Source: Sinorhizobium americanum (GTDB lineage Bacteria; Pseudomonadota; Alphaproteobacteria; Rhizobiales; Rhizobiaceae). From it: DNA of 64,000 nt. Position 1 is the first letter of the stretch. Each line of letters starts with the position of its first letter. Shown one piece after another: positions 1-8,500 of the stretch. A model generated the notes under the pieces. The model had not been told where the DNA came from. It ran no database searches and saw only the letters and a list, made by a program, of their open reading frames with translations. The DNA lies in contig NZ_LNQC01000036.1 of assembly GCF_001651855.1 (NCBI RefSeq), positions 1 through 64,000 on the forward strand, written 5' to 3'. Made by a program: the position numbers and the translations under genes.

Positions 1-85
1 TTTTAAGCCCCAGCTCATTGGCCGCGCGGAAGACGCGGATGGCGATTTCGGAACGGTTGGCAACAAGGATCTTCGATATGGACAA
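1..85 (-). CDS. pyc: Pyruvate carboxylase, N-terminal fragment (runs off the window)
   Basis: Only the first 28 codons are present; the gene continues beyond base 1. The reading frame starts at a TTG at 85 and gives SISKILVANRSEIAIRVFR, then AANELG, the first strand-helix of a biotin carboxylase domain; the ANRSEIAIRVFRAANELG form is that of the large single-chain pyruvate carboxylase rather than AccC or PccA. A GAGGAG ribosome site lies 8 bases before the TTG, which decides the start. The enzyme carboxylates pyruvate to oxaloacetate with biotin and ATP (anaplerosis). The gene lies downstream of the LuxR-type regulator on the same strand with a 183-base gap, so it probably has its own promoter. 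Family call is confident, but most of the protein is not visible. Confidence 0.85.
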   Translation of the reverse strand, partial: MSISKILVANRSEIAIRVFRAANELGLK

Positions 86-268
86 GTCGGACTCCTCATA
101 GACTTGGAAACGCGGGAATGCTGCACCCGCGAAAAGAACTATTAGCGAGTCAAGGAATGAAGTGCAATTTCAGATGCGACACGAAGCCTAACCCATTGGG
201 TCATGGGTGAGCTCCGGGTCGTCTCGTCTGTTACAGAAGGAGTCTGGCGCGGCGTTTTTTGGGTTAAG

Positions 269-1009
269 CTAGGAAATCAGCCCGAGCCGGAAGGCGATGG
301 CAACCGCGTGATGGCGGTTCTTCGCCTTCAGCTTTTCCTGGATGCCGTTCATGTACCAGTCGACCGTGTGGCTGGAAATGTCGAGCACCTTGCCGATGTC
401 GTTGGAGGTCATGCCATCGGCGAGATAATTGAGCGCCTCCATTTCGCGCCGGGTCATCTGCACTTCGACGCGCGAGACGAGCTCCGCCATGATCTCCGGA
501 TCGGTGAGCTCGAGCAGTTTCCAGAACAGCCGCTTGGCGATCGCATCGAAGAGGCTCAATTCCACCGGGCTCAGATCGACCACCCGGCCGCCGACCGTCA
601 GGTTGCCCATCAGTCCGCGCCGGCCGTGTACGGGGAAGATGTAGCCGTCGAAAAGCCCGTGATTGCGCGCCTCGACCATCATGCTTTCCATGCGCTTGCG
701 GTGCGGGTCGGAGCGGAAGGCAACGAGCGTGTCGCGCCAGCGGAAGCCGCGCTGGGCGTGGCCGAGATAGCGGATCGTCGGGTCGATGACGACGTATTTC
801 TTGCGGATGTAGATCTGCGGCCAGCCCTCGGGCCACCGGCCGGCGAGCAGCAACCGCAGCGGGTTCTCGTGCGGTTTGGGCTGGCGCACCACGCCGTAGA
901 AATCGAAGCCGCAGCGATCGAGCAGCCGTTCGAACTCGGGGAGGATTTCCTCGCGTGTCTTCATCTCCTCCAGAAGCGCCAGAAACTGTACGAGCAACGT
1001 TATATTCAT
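269..1009 (-). CDS. LuxR-family transcriptional regulator with autoinducer-binding domain (orphan/solo)
   Basis: A 246-residue cytoplasmic regulator. Residues about 15-165 match an autoinducer-binding domain and keep the usual ligand-pocket series (W63, Y67, D76, P77, W91 in GWPQIYIRK...VIDPTIRY...FRWRD). Residues about 183-246 form the LuxR HTH (MTRREMEALNYLADGMTSND, then HTVDWYM and KLKAKNRHHAVA). The start is ATG 1009 because AAGGTG sits 5 bases upstream; an in-frame ATG at 1081 has no ribosome site and adds a poor basic extension. No LuxI-type synthase is in the window, so it is a solo or answers to a synthase elsewhere. It is divergent from ndvA and upstream of pyc. Regulated targets are not evident from sequence. 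Confidence 0.85.
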   Translation of the reverse strand: MNITLLVQFLALLEEMKTREEILPEFERLLDRCGFDFYGVVRQPKPHENPLRLLLAGRWPEGWPQIYIRKKYVVIDPTIRYLGHAQRGFRWRDTLVAFRSDPHRKRMESMMVEARNHGLFDGYIFPVHGRRGLMGNLTVGGRVVDLSPVELSLFDAIAKRLFWKLLELTDPEIMAELVSRVEVQMTRREMEALNYLADGMTSNDIGKVLDISSHTVDWYMNGIQEKLKAKNRHHAVAIAFRLGLIS

Positions 1010-1377
1010 GGAACACCTTGTGGTCGGATCGGACAGCGAGCGCTTGCGAATTCTTCTATGAACGCGCCGTTCAGAAGCCATTCATGTTGCAACCGCGATA
1101 ATTCTTCTTATCACGCCCGGTCCTGTACGAAACCTGCAAAAAATCGGAGTCGTGGCAAGAGATTGCGAACGATGGATCGTCCACCAATTCCTCCCTTGGA
1201 AGCGGATGATCAAGCCGTCTGAATTGCCCGCTCCGCGTTTTCCGCAGGTTTTTATCAGGGCCGTCTCGCGCGGCTTTGTCGGTCTAACAGGGCAATCCTG
1301 CGTTGATCGGCAAGGGCGCAACGCATTGCCGCAGGACTGTTGCGGCAGAAAATCCGATGCCCAGAAGGGGTGAGACA
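1010..1377. other. Intergenic region between luxR-type gene and ndvA
   Basis: This 368-base divergent spacer must hold promoters for the regulator (leftward) and ndvA (rightward). Reading both strands I found no convincing gene; the open frame at 1082-1402 on the minus strand lacks a ribosome site and has no family features. I see no clear lux-box palindrome or strong CTTGAC-N17 promoter. Confidence 0.4.
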
Positions 1378-3135
1378 GTGTCTTTATTCCAGGTGTATGC
1401 AAGAGCGCTTCAGTATCTTGCTGTCCACAAATTTCGTGTCGGGGCGATTGTCATCGCCAATATCGTCTTGGCTGTCATCACGATCGCCGAACCTATCCTC
1501 TTCGGCCGCATCATCGACGCGATCTCCACGCAGAAGGACGTCGCGCCGATGCTGCTCATGTGGGCCGGCTTCGGCGTCTTCAACACGATCGCCTTCGTGC
1601 TCGTCTCCCGCGAGGCCGACCGCCTTGCCCATGGCCGCCGGGCGACGCTGCTGACGGAAGCCTTCGGCCGGATCGTCTCCATGCCGCTCTCATGGCATAG
1701 CCAGCGCGGCACCTCCAATGCGCTGCACACGCTGCTGCGTGCCTGCGAGACTCTCTTCGGCCTGTGGCTCGAATTCATGCGCCAGCACCTTGCGACCGCG
1801 GTGGCGCTCGTCCTGCTGGTGCCGACCGCCTTCGCCATGGACGTCCGCCTGTCGATGGTCCTCGTCGTGCTCGGCGCCGCCTATGTGCTGATCAGCAAGG
1901 CCGTGATGAACCGGACGAAGGACGGTCAGGCGTCTGTCGAGAACCACTATCACACCGTCTTCTCGCACGTCTCCGACTCGATCAGCAACGTCTCGGTGGT
2001 TCACAGCTACAACCGTATCGAAGCGGAAACGCGCGAACTGAAGAAGTTCGCCGAGCGGCTGCTCTCTGCGCAGTATCCGGTGCTCGACTGGTGGGCGCTG
2101 GCAAGTGCGCTCAACCGCATCGCCTCGACCATCTCCATGATGGCGATCCTGGTCATCGGCACCATCCTGGTGCAGCGCGGCGAACTCGGCGTCGGCCAGG
2201 TTATTGCCTTCATCGGCTTCGCCAACCTGCTGATCGGCCGTCTCGACCAGATGAAAGCCTTCGTGACGCAGATCTTCGAGGCGCGCGCCAAGCTCGAGGA
2301 CTTCTACAAGCTCGAAGATTCGGTGCGCGAACGCGATGAACCGGCCGGCGCCAAGGAACTCACCCGCGTCGTCGGCGAAGTCGAGTTCCGCGACATCTCC
2401 TTCGACTTCGCCAATTCCGCTCAAGGCGTGCGCAACGTCTCGTTCACGGCCAAGGCCGGCCAGACGGTGGCGATCGTCGGCCCGACCGGTGCCGGCAAGA
2501 CGACGCTCGTCAACCTGCTGCAGCGGATCCATGAGCCGAAGCACGGTCAGATCCTGATCGACGGCGTCGACATCTCGACGGTGACGCGCAAGTCGCTGCG
2601 CCGCTCGATCGCCACCGTCTTCCAGGATGCCGGCCTGATGAACCGCTCGATCGGCGACAACATCCGGCTCGGCCGTGAAGACGCCACGCTGGAAGAGATC
2701 ATGGCCGCCGCCGAGGCTGCCGCCGCGAGCGACTTCATCGAAGACCGCCTCAACGGCTACGACACGCTCGTCGGCGAGCGCGGCAACCGGCTTTCGGGCG
2801 GCGAACGCCAGCGGATCGCCATTGCCCGCGCCATCCTCAAGAACGCACCGATCCTGGTGCTCGACGAGGCGACCAGCGCGCTCGACGTGGAAACCGAGGC
2901 GCGCGTCAAGGAAGCGATCGATGCGCTGCGCAAGGACCGCACGACCTTCATCATCGCCCACCGGCTGTCGACGGTGCGCGAGGCCGACCTGGTGATCTTC
3001 ATGGATCACGGCCGGATCGTCGAGATGGGCGGCTTCAGCGAACTCAGCCAGAGCAACGGCCGTTTCGCCGCCCTGCTGCGCGCCAGCGGCATCCTGACGG
3101 ACGAGGATGTCCGCAAGAGCCTGACGGCGGCGTGA
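1378..3135 (+). CDS. ndvA: Cyclic beta-1,2-glucan ABC exporter NdvA
   Basis: A 585-residue half-transporter exporting cyclic beta-1,2-glucan from cytoplasm to periplasm. The N-terminal 320 residues are a six-helix exporter membrane domain starting SLFQVYARALQYLAVHKF, as in known rhizobial NdvA. The C-terminal ABC domain has Walker A GPTGAGKTT, signature LSGGERQRIAIARA, Walker B ILVLDEATSALD and the switch histidine in FIIAHRLSTV. The start is GTG 1378 because it aligns with the family start and AGAAGGGG lies just upstream; the frame is open to 1303 but those residues are not family-like. It functions with the synthase NdvB (5517-14129). In rhizobia this pathway is needed for hypo-osmotic adaptation, motility and nodule invasion. 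Very sure. Confidence 0.97.
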   Translation: MSLFQVYARALQYLAVHKFRVGAIVIANIVLAVITIAEPILFGRIIDAISTQKDVAPMLLMWAGFGVFNTIAFVLVSREADRLAHGRRATLLTEAFGRIVSMPLSWHSQRGTSNALHTLLRACETLFGLWLEFMRQHLATAVALVLLVPTAFAMDVRLSMVLVVLGAAYVLISKAVMNRTKDGQASVENHYHTVFSHVSDSISNVSVVHSYNRIEAETRELKKFAERLLSAQYPVLDWWALASALNRIASTISMMAILVIGTILVQRGELGVGQVIAFIGFANLLIGRLDQMKAFVTQIFEARAKLEDFYKLEDSVRERDEPAGAKELTRVVGEVEFRDISFDFANSAQGVRNVSFTAKAGQTVAIVGPTGAGKTTLVNLLQRIHEPKHGQILIDGVDISTVTRKSLRRSIATVFQDAGLMNRSIGDNIRLGREDATLEEIMAAAEAAAASDFIEDRLNGYDTLVGERGNRLSGGERQRIAIARAILKNAPILVLDEATSALDVETEARVKEAIDALRKDRTTFIIAHRLSTVREADLVIFMDHGRIVEMGGFSELSQSNGRFAALLRASGILTDEDVRKSLTAA

Positions 3136-3158
3136 CCTTACTGCCTTCCACGAACAGA

Positions 3159-3186
3159 TGCCCCGGAGCTTTCCGGGGCATTTTCA
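3159..3186 (+). terminator. Rho-independent terminator of ndvA
   Basis: A perfect 9-base-pair stem (TGCCCCGGA / TCCGGGGCA) with a GCTT tetraloop is followed by TTTTCATTT, 24 bases after the ndvA stop. It separates ndvA from the convergent nitrilase-family gene. Confidence 0.9.
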
Positions 3187-3229
3187 TTTGAGCGTCGCGG
3201 GAGGCGACGTGCTTCTCGCCCGCGCGAGG

Positions 3230-4066
3230 TTAATAGCCGCTCCTGTCGACACTTCGCGGGTCGTCCACCAGCTTTTCCCGGTAAATGTCTCCCTGCCTTG
3301 CTTTGGCACGCCAGGGACGGGCCCTTTGAAGCGGAATTTCGTAAGCAGGATCTGCCCGATCGAGCATTGCTACCGCGAGGCTCGGCTCAAGCGCCTCCGA
3401 GCCTCGACTGATCCATCGCCCATCGGGGCCGATCACCCCACCGGCGCCCTCGTGGGCAGCTTGCGCTGGCGTCGCCGCTGCTACCCAAACGCAGTTCAGC
3501 CCCGCATGCGCCTGCAGCGCGATCTGAAAGTGTGGGGGAATGCCATAGGAGGAAAATAGAACCGCATCGACACCAAGACGCTCGTACTCGGCGAATATCT
3601 CCGGAAATTGCGACTCGATGCACACCGCGCAGCCGAAACGATAATCATCGACCTGGAACGTGACCGGCTGCAGTCCTGGCGTATACCAGCCGCCAAGCTC
3701 ACTGCTCGACAGATATCTCTTATCGTATCTCGTCAGCAGCTTCCCATCGTCCGCAAACACGTAGAGGCTGTTGTGCGGTGGGTAGCTTCCGGAGAGCCGA
3801 TGCGCAGCACCGACGACAGCAAAGATGCGGACTTGCCTGCAGACTTCGGCGATGCTCCGAAGCTCGATTTCCTGTCGATCCCAATCGAAGTCCCGCCATC
3901 GACCCGGACTTCCTATTTGGGCCTTCCCGTAGCCCGACAGCGCGCCTTCGCAGAAGCTGATCAGCCGCGCGCCTTGGAGCGCCGCGCTCCTGATCATCTC
4001 GCCTATTGCAGTTGCGTTTAGCGAAATCGCCGCCGACACGGGCGTCTGCGCCGTGGCCACTTTCAA
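3230..4066 (-). CDS. Carbon-nitrogen hydrolase (nitrilase superfamily amidohydrolase)
   Basis: A 278-residue cytoplasmic protein with the complete nitrilase-superfamily catalytic triad: Glu in LISFCEGALSGYG, Lys in LTRYDKRYLSSSE and Cys in FGCAVCIESQFPE. The family hydrolyses non-peptide C-N bonds of amides, carbamoyls or nitriles; the substrate cannot be named from sequence. The start is TTG 4066 (MKVATAQTP...), preceded by GGAGGG at 8 bases; an upstream ATG at 4084 lies before that ribosome site and adds six unhelpful residues. It follows opgC on the same strand after 94 bases and may be cotranscribed with it, though a role in glucan metabolism is not suggested by the family. It converges on ndvA. 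Confidence 0.85.
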   Translation of the reverse strand: MKVATAQTPVSAAISLNATAIGEMIRSAALQGARLISFCEGALSGYGKAQIGSPGRWRDFDWDRQEIELRSIAEVCRQVRIFAVVGAAHRLSGSYPPHNSLYVFADDGKLLTRYDKRYLSSSELGGWYTPGLQPVTFQVDDYRFGCAVCIESQFPEIFAEYERLGVDAVLFSSYGIPPHFQIALQAHAGLNCVWVAAATPAQAAHEGAGGVIGPDGRWISRGSEALEPSLAVAMLDRADPAYEIPLQRARPWRAKARQGDIYREKLVDDPRSVDRSGY

Positions 4067-4160
4067 GGAATGAGCCCTCCACATCCGCGAACCGATGAAT
4101 CCTCGGACGCATCTTAAGTCACATCGAACTCATGCAAATCGGCCCGATCCGGAGGCGCGC

Positions 4161-5315
4161 TTATGCTGCCCTCAGCGGCTTCGCCACGGCCACCTCCTTC
4201 AGCCAGTCGAGGTAGTAGGCATAGACGAAGTGCAGCCCGACGCCGGCGACGACGAAGAGGGAGCCGATGACCGGGTTCTTGCCGGTGACGAAGAGCAGCA
4301 CCTGTCCCGCCATGGCGAGGATCGTTCCGAAGATGAAGACCGGCAGGGAATTGCGGCCGATCATCACCAGCGGATGATTGGCATCGAGCCGCGTCAGCCG
4401 GCTGACGAGCGGAGTGATTGCCAGTAGATAGGCGAGCGCCAGCACGTGCAGCAGCCGCGTCAGCGACAGGAAGGTCTTGTCGAAGCCGGTCAGCACCGCC
4501 GGCAAGCCGAAGGAAAAGTCGATGTTCCACCAGGAAAACAGCACCCAGGCGGCCGATATCAGCAGATAGGCGGCGGAAGGCGCGATCAGCCACCAGCTTC
4601 GCGGCAGGCTGCCGCCGCGGCGCACATGAGTCATCGCGATGATGCCGATCACGAACAGGAACTGCCAGGACCACGGATTGAGGAACCAGTAGCCCTCGTC
4701 GAGGAAATTGTAAGGCACCAGCTTGAAGCAGCCGGCGGCCAGCCAAAGTGTTGCCGAGAGGCCGAACAGCAATCGCGGGCTGACGGCATTCAGCCAGAGC
4801 ATCCCGGGCAGCATCAGGAACAGCACCGCATACATCGACAGGATGTTGTTGTAGCCGAGCTGGTGGCCGAGCAGCACCATGGCGACGATGCCCTGCTCTG
4901 CTTGGTCGACGATCGGACGGATGTTGATCTCGCCGATCAGGTCCTGACGGCCAAAATAAAGGGCGCCACCGGCGAAGATCGCCAGCGTCACCACGCTCGT
5001 CATGATATGCGCGACGTAGAGCGTCAGCGCCCGCCGCCACACCTTCAAGGTCAGGGCCAACCGCGCGCCCGCCACGAACCGGCCGCCATAGGCGACATCG
5101 ACCGAGAGGCCGGAGATCAGAACGAAGGCCTCTGCCGAGTCGGAAAAGCCGATGTTCTTGTGGGTGAGGTATTCGAGATACTGGCCCGGAACGTGGTTGA
5201 TGAAGATCGTCAACAGGCAGAGCGCTCTAAAGACGTCGAGGCGTGTGTCGCGCCCTGTCGTGACCGGGGCGGTTCCGATCCGGTCTATGCCGCCCCAAGA
5301 AGTCTTTTGCAGCAT
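4161..5315 (-). CDS. opgC: OpgC-type membrane acyltransferase (glucan succinylation)
   Basis: A 384-residue integral membrane protein with about ten hydrophobic helices. It begins RDTRLDVFRALCLLTIFINH, the OpgC-domain form of the acyltransferase-3 motif with the usual D and H, followed by the GFSDSAEAFVLISGLSVD segment typical of OpgC. OpgC proteins O-succinylate osmoregulated periplasmic glucans, giving them negative charge. The start ATG 5315 has AAGGA 5 bases upstream. It sits just downstream of ndvB on the same strand but behind a terminator, so it probably has its own promoter in 5316-5453. The neighbourhood of ndvB and ndvA strongly supports the glucan-modifying role; the donor (succinyl-CoA in the family) is inferred. 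Confidence 0.88.
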   Translation of the reverse strand: MLQKTSWGGIDRIGTAPVTTGRDTRLDVFRALCLLTIFINHVPGQYLEYLTHKNIGFSDSAEAFVLISGLSVDVAYGGRFVAGARLALTLKVWRRALTLYVAHIMTSVVTLAIFAGGALYFGRQDLIGEINIRPIVDQAEQGIVAMVLLGHQLGYNNILSMYAVLFLMLPGMLWLNAVSPRLLFGLSATLWLAAGCFKLVPYNFLDEGYWFLNPWSWQFLFVIGIIAMTHVRRGGSLPRSWWLIAPSAAYLLISAAWVLFSWWNIDFSFGLPAVLTGFDKTFLSLTRLLHVLALAYLLAITPLVSRLTRLDANHPLVMIGRNSLPVFIFGTILAMAGQVLLFVTGKNPVIGSLFVVAGVGLHFVYAYYLDWLKEVAVAKPLRAA

Positions 5316-5453
5316 GCGGTCCTTATCCGGAATTTGGCGCCCCGCCCCACCCCTTGTTGAAACCGGACGCCGCCACCCTCAAAGGGTGCTCTGCAGCGTC
5401 GATGAAAACCGCGCTCCAAAATTCGGCGCGCGCGCGCGCTTCGAAATTGGCGC

Positions 5454-5493
5454 AAAGAAAAACCGGCCTCGCACGTTCGGTACAAAGCCGGTT
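5454..5493 (-). terminator. Rho-independent terminator of ndvB
   Basis: On the minus strand AACCGGC pairs with GCCGGTT across a 19-base loop and runs into TTTTTCTTT, 24 bases after the ndvB stop. It would separate the ndvB and opgC transcripts. Confidence 0.7.
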
Positions 5494-5516
5494 CCTCTTC
5501 GATTCAATTCCGGCGC

Positions 5517-8500
5517 TTACAGCAAAATGCCTTCATGCGCGTTTTTTGTGACACTATTATTGACGCTGACGGTCAACTCACCGGTTTTTTTGTCGCGGCT
5601 GACGGAAATCCGGTGCGTGGCGCCATTCAACCGGACCTCGGCGGAATAGCCATCCCACTCAACCGGCAGCACCGGCTGGATCGCCAGCCTTTCGCCGCGC
5701 TGGCGAATGCCGAGGATGCCTTCGACGCCGGCGCGGTAGAGCCAGCCGGCAGAACCCGTATACCAGGTCCAGCCGCCGCGGCCGGCAATCGCGCCCTCGC
5801 CATAGATGTCGGCGGCGACGACATAGGGTTCGACGCGGTAATGTTCGGCGTCGTCGCGACTGCGCGCATGCGATATCGGGTTCAGCATCTGGAAGGCACG
5901 CCAGGCTTCCTCCGGCCGCCCCTGGGCGGCGAAGGCCAGCACGACCCAGGTGGCCGCATGGGTATATTGGCCGCCATTCTCGCGCACGCCGGGTGGATAG
6001 GACTTGATGTAGCCGGGATCCTGCTTGGTCTTTTCGAGCGGCGGCGTGAACAGCCGGACGACGCGCTTTTCCGGATCGACGAGTTCCGCCAACACCGCGT
6101 CCATGGCGCGCCTGGAGCGCTCCGCATCACCCTCGCCCGAAAGCGTGCTCCACGATTGTGCGATCGAATCGATCCGGCACTCGTTGTTTTCCGCGGAGCC
6201 GAGCGGCGTGCCGTCGTCATAATAGCCGCGGCGATAATAGTCGCCGTCCCAGCCGGCCTCCTCCAGCGACCGCTTGACGATCTCGAGATGCGTCTCCCAG
6301 CGCGCCATTCGGGCTTCGTCCTTGCGCTCGCGCGCATGGGGCAGGAAGGCGCGCAGGGCGCCCGCGAGGAACCAGCCGAGCCAGACGCTCGTACCCTCGC
6401 CGGCCTCGCCGACGCGGTTCATGCCGTCATTCCAGTCGCCGCCAAGGATCAGCGGCAGGCCGTTGGCTCCGGTCCGCTTGATGGCGAGATCGAGCGCGCG
6501 AGCGCAATGCTCGTAAATGTCGGCAACCTCGTCGGCGATTTCCGGCGTGTAGAAGCTGTCGTGCTGTCCCTCCTCGAGCGCCGGCCCGACAATGAAGGGC
6601 AGTCTCTCGTCGAGAATGTCCTTCGTGCCGGTGACAGTGCAGTAATGCGCGACTGCATAGGCGAGCCAGACGACGTCGTCCGAAATCATCGTGCGGACGC
6701 CGGCGCCGGAGCCCGGCAGCCACCAATGCTGCACGTCGCCTTCGACGAACTGCCGGGAGGCGGCGTTCAGCACTTGCGCCCGCGCCAGTTCCGGCCGGTG
6801 CGTGAGGAAGGCGAGCGTATCCTGCAATTGATCGCGGAAGCCGAAGGCGCCGCTCGCCTGGTAGAAGGCCGAGCGTGCCATGATCCGGCAGCCGAGGCTC
6901 TGGTACGGGAGCCAATAATTGACCATATGGTTGAAGGCCCGGTCAGGTGTCTCCACCTTCACGACGCCGGTGAACTCGCTCCAAAAGGCCTTTGACACCT
7001 CCAGCGCCGGGTCGAAGGAACCGGCACGCAATTCTCCGAGAATTCCGTCCACCTGGTCTTTGCTGTCGGCATCGCCGAGGAAGAAGGTGATCTGCCGCTC
7101 GGCGCCCGGCTCGATGGTGAGATCCGTCGCAAGCGCGGCGCAGGGATCGCCGTCCACCTCCGTCGCCCCGGAAAGCTCGGCGCCAGAGAGCACGGCCTGC
7201 GCGGCAAGGATTGCGCCGCTCCGGCCGAGGAACTCGCGGCGGCTCGCCGTATAGCTCGCCGTCACGCCGTCTATGGCGAAGAATGCCGTTCGACCGGCAA
7301 AATCAATGCTGTAGGGATTGGTCGCGAGAAGCGCCTTCGAAGCATCCTGCCATTCGCTGAGCACGAAAGGCGCGGTGCGGCTGCGATTGTTGCCGAGCAC
7401 CCACTCGGCATAGCCGTAGATGCGCAGCTTGCGGGTTGCCGAACCGCGGTTCACGATCGACAGCCGGACGAGCTTGGCCGGCAGCGACCGGTGCACGGTG
7501 TGCGCCGCTTCGATCTCGAGGTCATCCTGCTTGCTTCTGAAGAGCGTATAGCCAAGGCCATGGCGCGCCTCGAAAATCGCCGACTTGCGCCGCGAGAGCG
7601 AAGCGTAGGGCGTCAGCACCGAACCGCTGGACATATCGCGGATGAAGATCGCCTCGCCCGGACGGTTGACGACGGCGTCGTTGGTCCAGGGGGTCAGCTG
7701 GTAATCGCGCGAGTTTCGGCTCCAGGAGAAGCTTGCCCCTTCGGCCGAGACGTGGAAACCGAAGACCTCGTTGGAAATGACGTTGATCCACGGATGAGGT
7801 GTCGCTTCGCCGCCGCGCAGCCGCACGACATATTCGCGGCCGTCGTCCGCAAAGCCGCCGAAGCCGTTCCAGAATTCGAGATCGTCGCCCGAGACGACCG
7901 CCTCCCGTTCCCCGACTCCATCCTGAATCACCGGCAGCAGCATGTGCGGCTGCTCCTTCGCCTCTTCCACAGGCCTTGCGTAGAGGGAGGCGGCCCGGGC
8001 GATCTGGTCGGTGATCGTGCCGTTTCGGGCGTGGAAGACGGCGCGCGACGCCGAGATCAGCGTCGACCAGGTCTCCGGCTCCATCAGGTCGCGCCTGACC
8101 GCGAAGATGTGCTGGCGCGGGCCGTCCGAGAGGCCGCGCAGCCTCAGGTTCTCGCACATCGAATCGAGCGTATGCTGCAGGTCCTGCGCATAGGAGGAGG
8201 CGCGCTCGTTGATCACCACCAGATCTGCGGTGATGCCGCGGGCCCGTAAATATTCCTGCGCGCGAAGCGCCTCACGGGCGATGCCGAGGTCACCGTCGTC
8301 ATTGATCCTCAGGCAGAAGATCGGGAAATCGCCGGAGATCGCCAGCGGCCAGAGCGCCGCCTGGGAGGCGAGGCCGCCCTTGACGCTCGCCGAGTCGGCG
8401 CGAAGGTGCATGTCCGGATAGACGAGATAGCGGCCGAGCATCTGGAAGCTCGCCGCCTCCTTCGAGCTGATCCCGACATGGCGCATCTGCACCTGGCTGC

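Noticed and set aside
1082..1402. A 106-codon minus-strand frame upstream of the LuxR-type gene
   Set aside because: It overlaps the ndvA start, lacks a ribosome site and has no recognisable domain.
1690..3009. A 439-codon frame antisense to ndvA
   Set aside because: Opposite strand of a well-supported ABC exporter gene; composition typical of an antisense shadow.
3608..4021. A 137-codon plus-strand frame opposite the nitrilase-family gene
   Set aside because: The minus-strand frame contains the complete Glu-Lys-Cys triad, so the plus-strand frame is a shadow.
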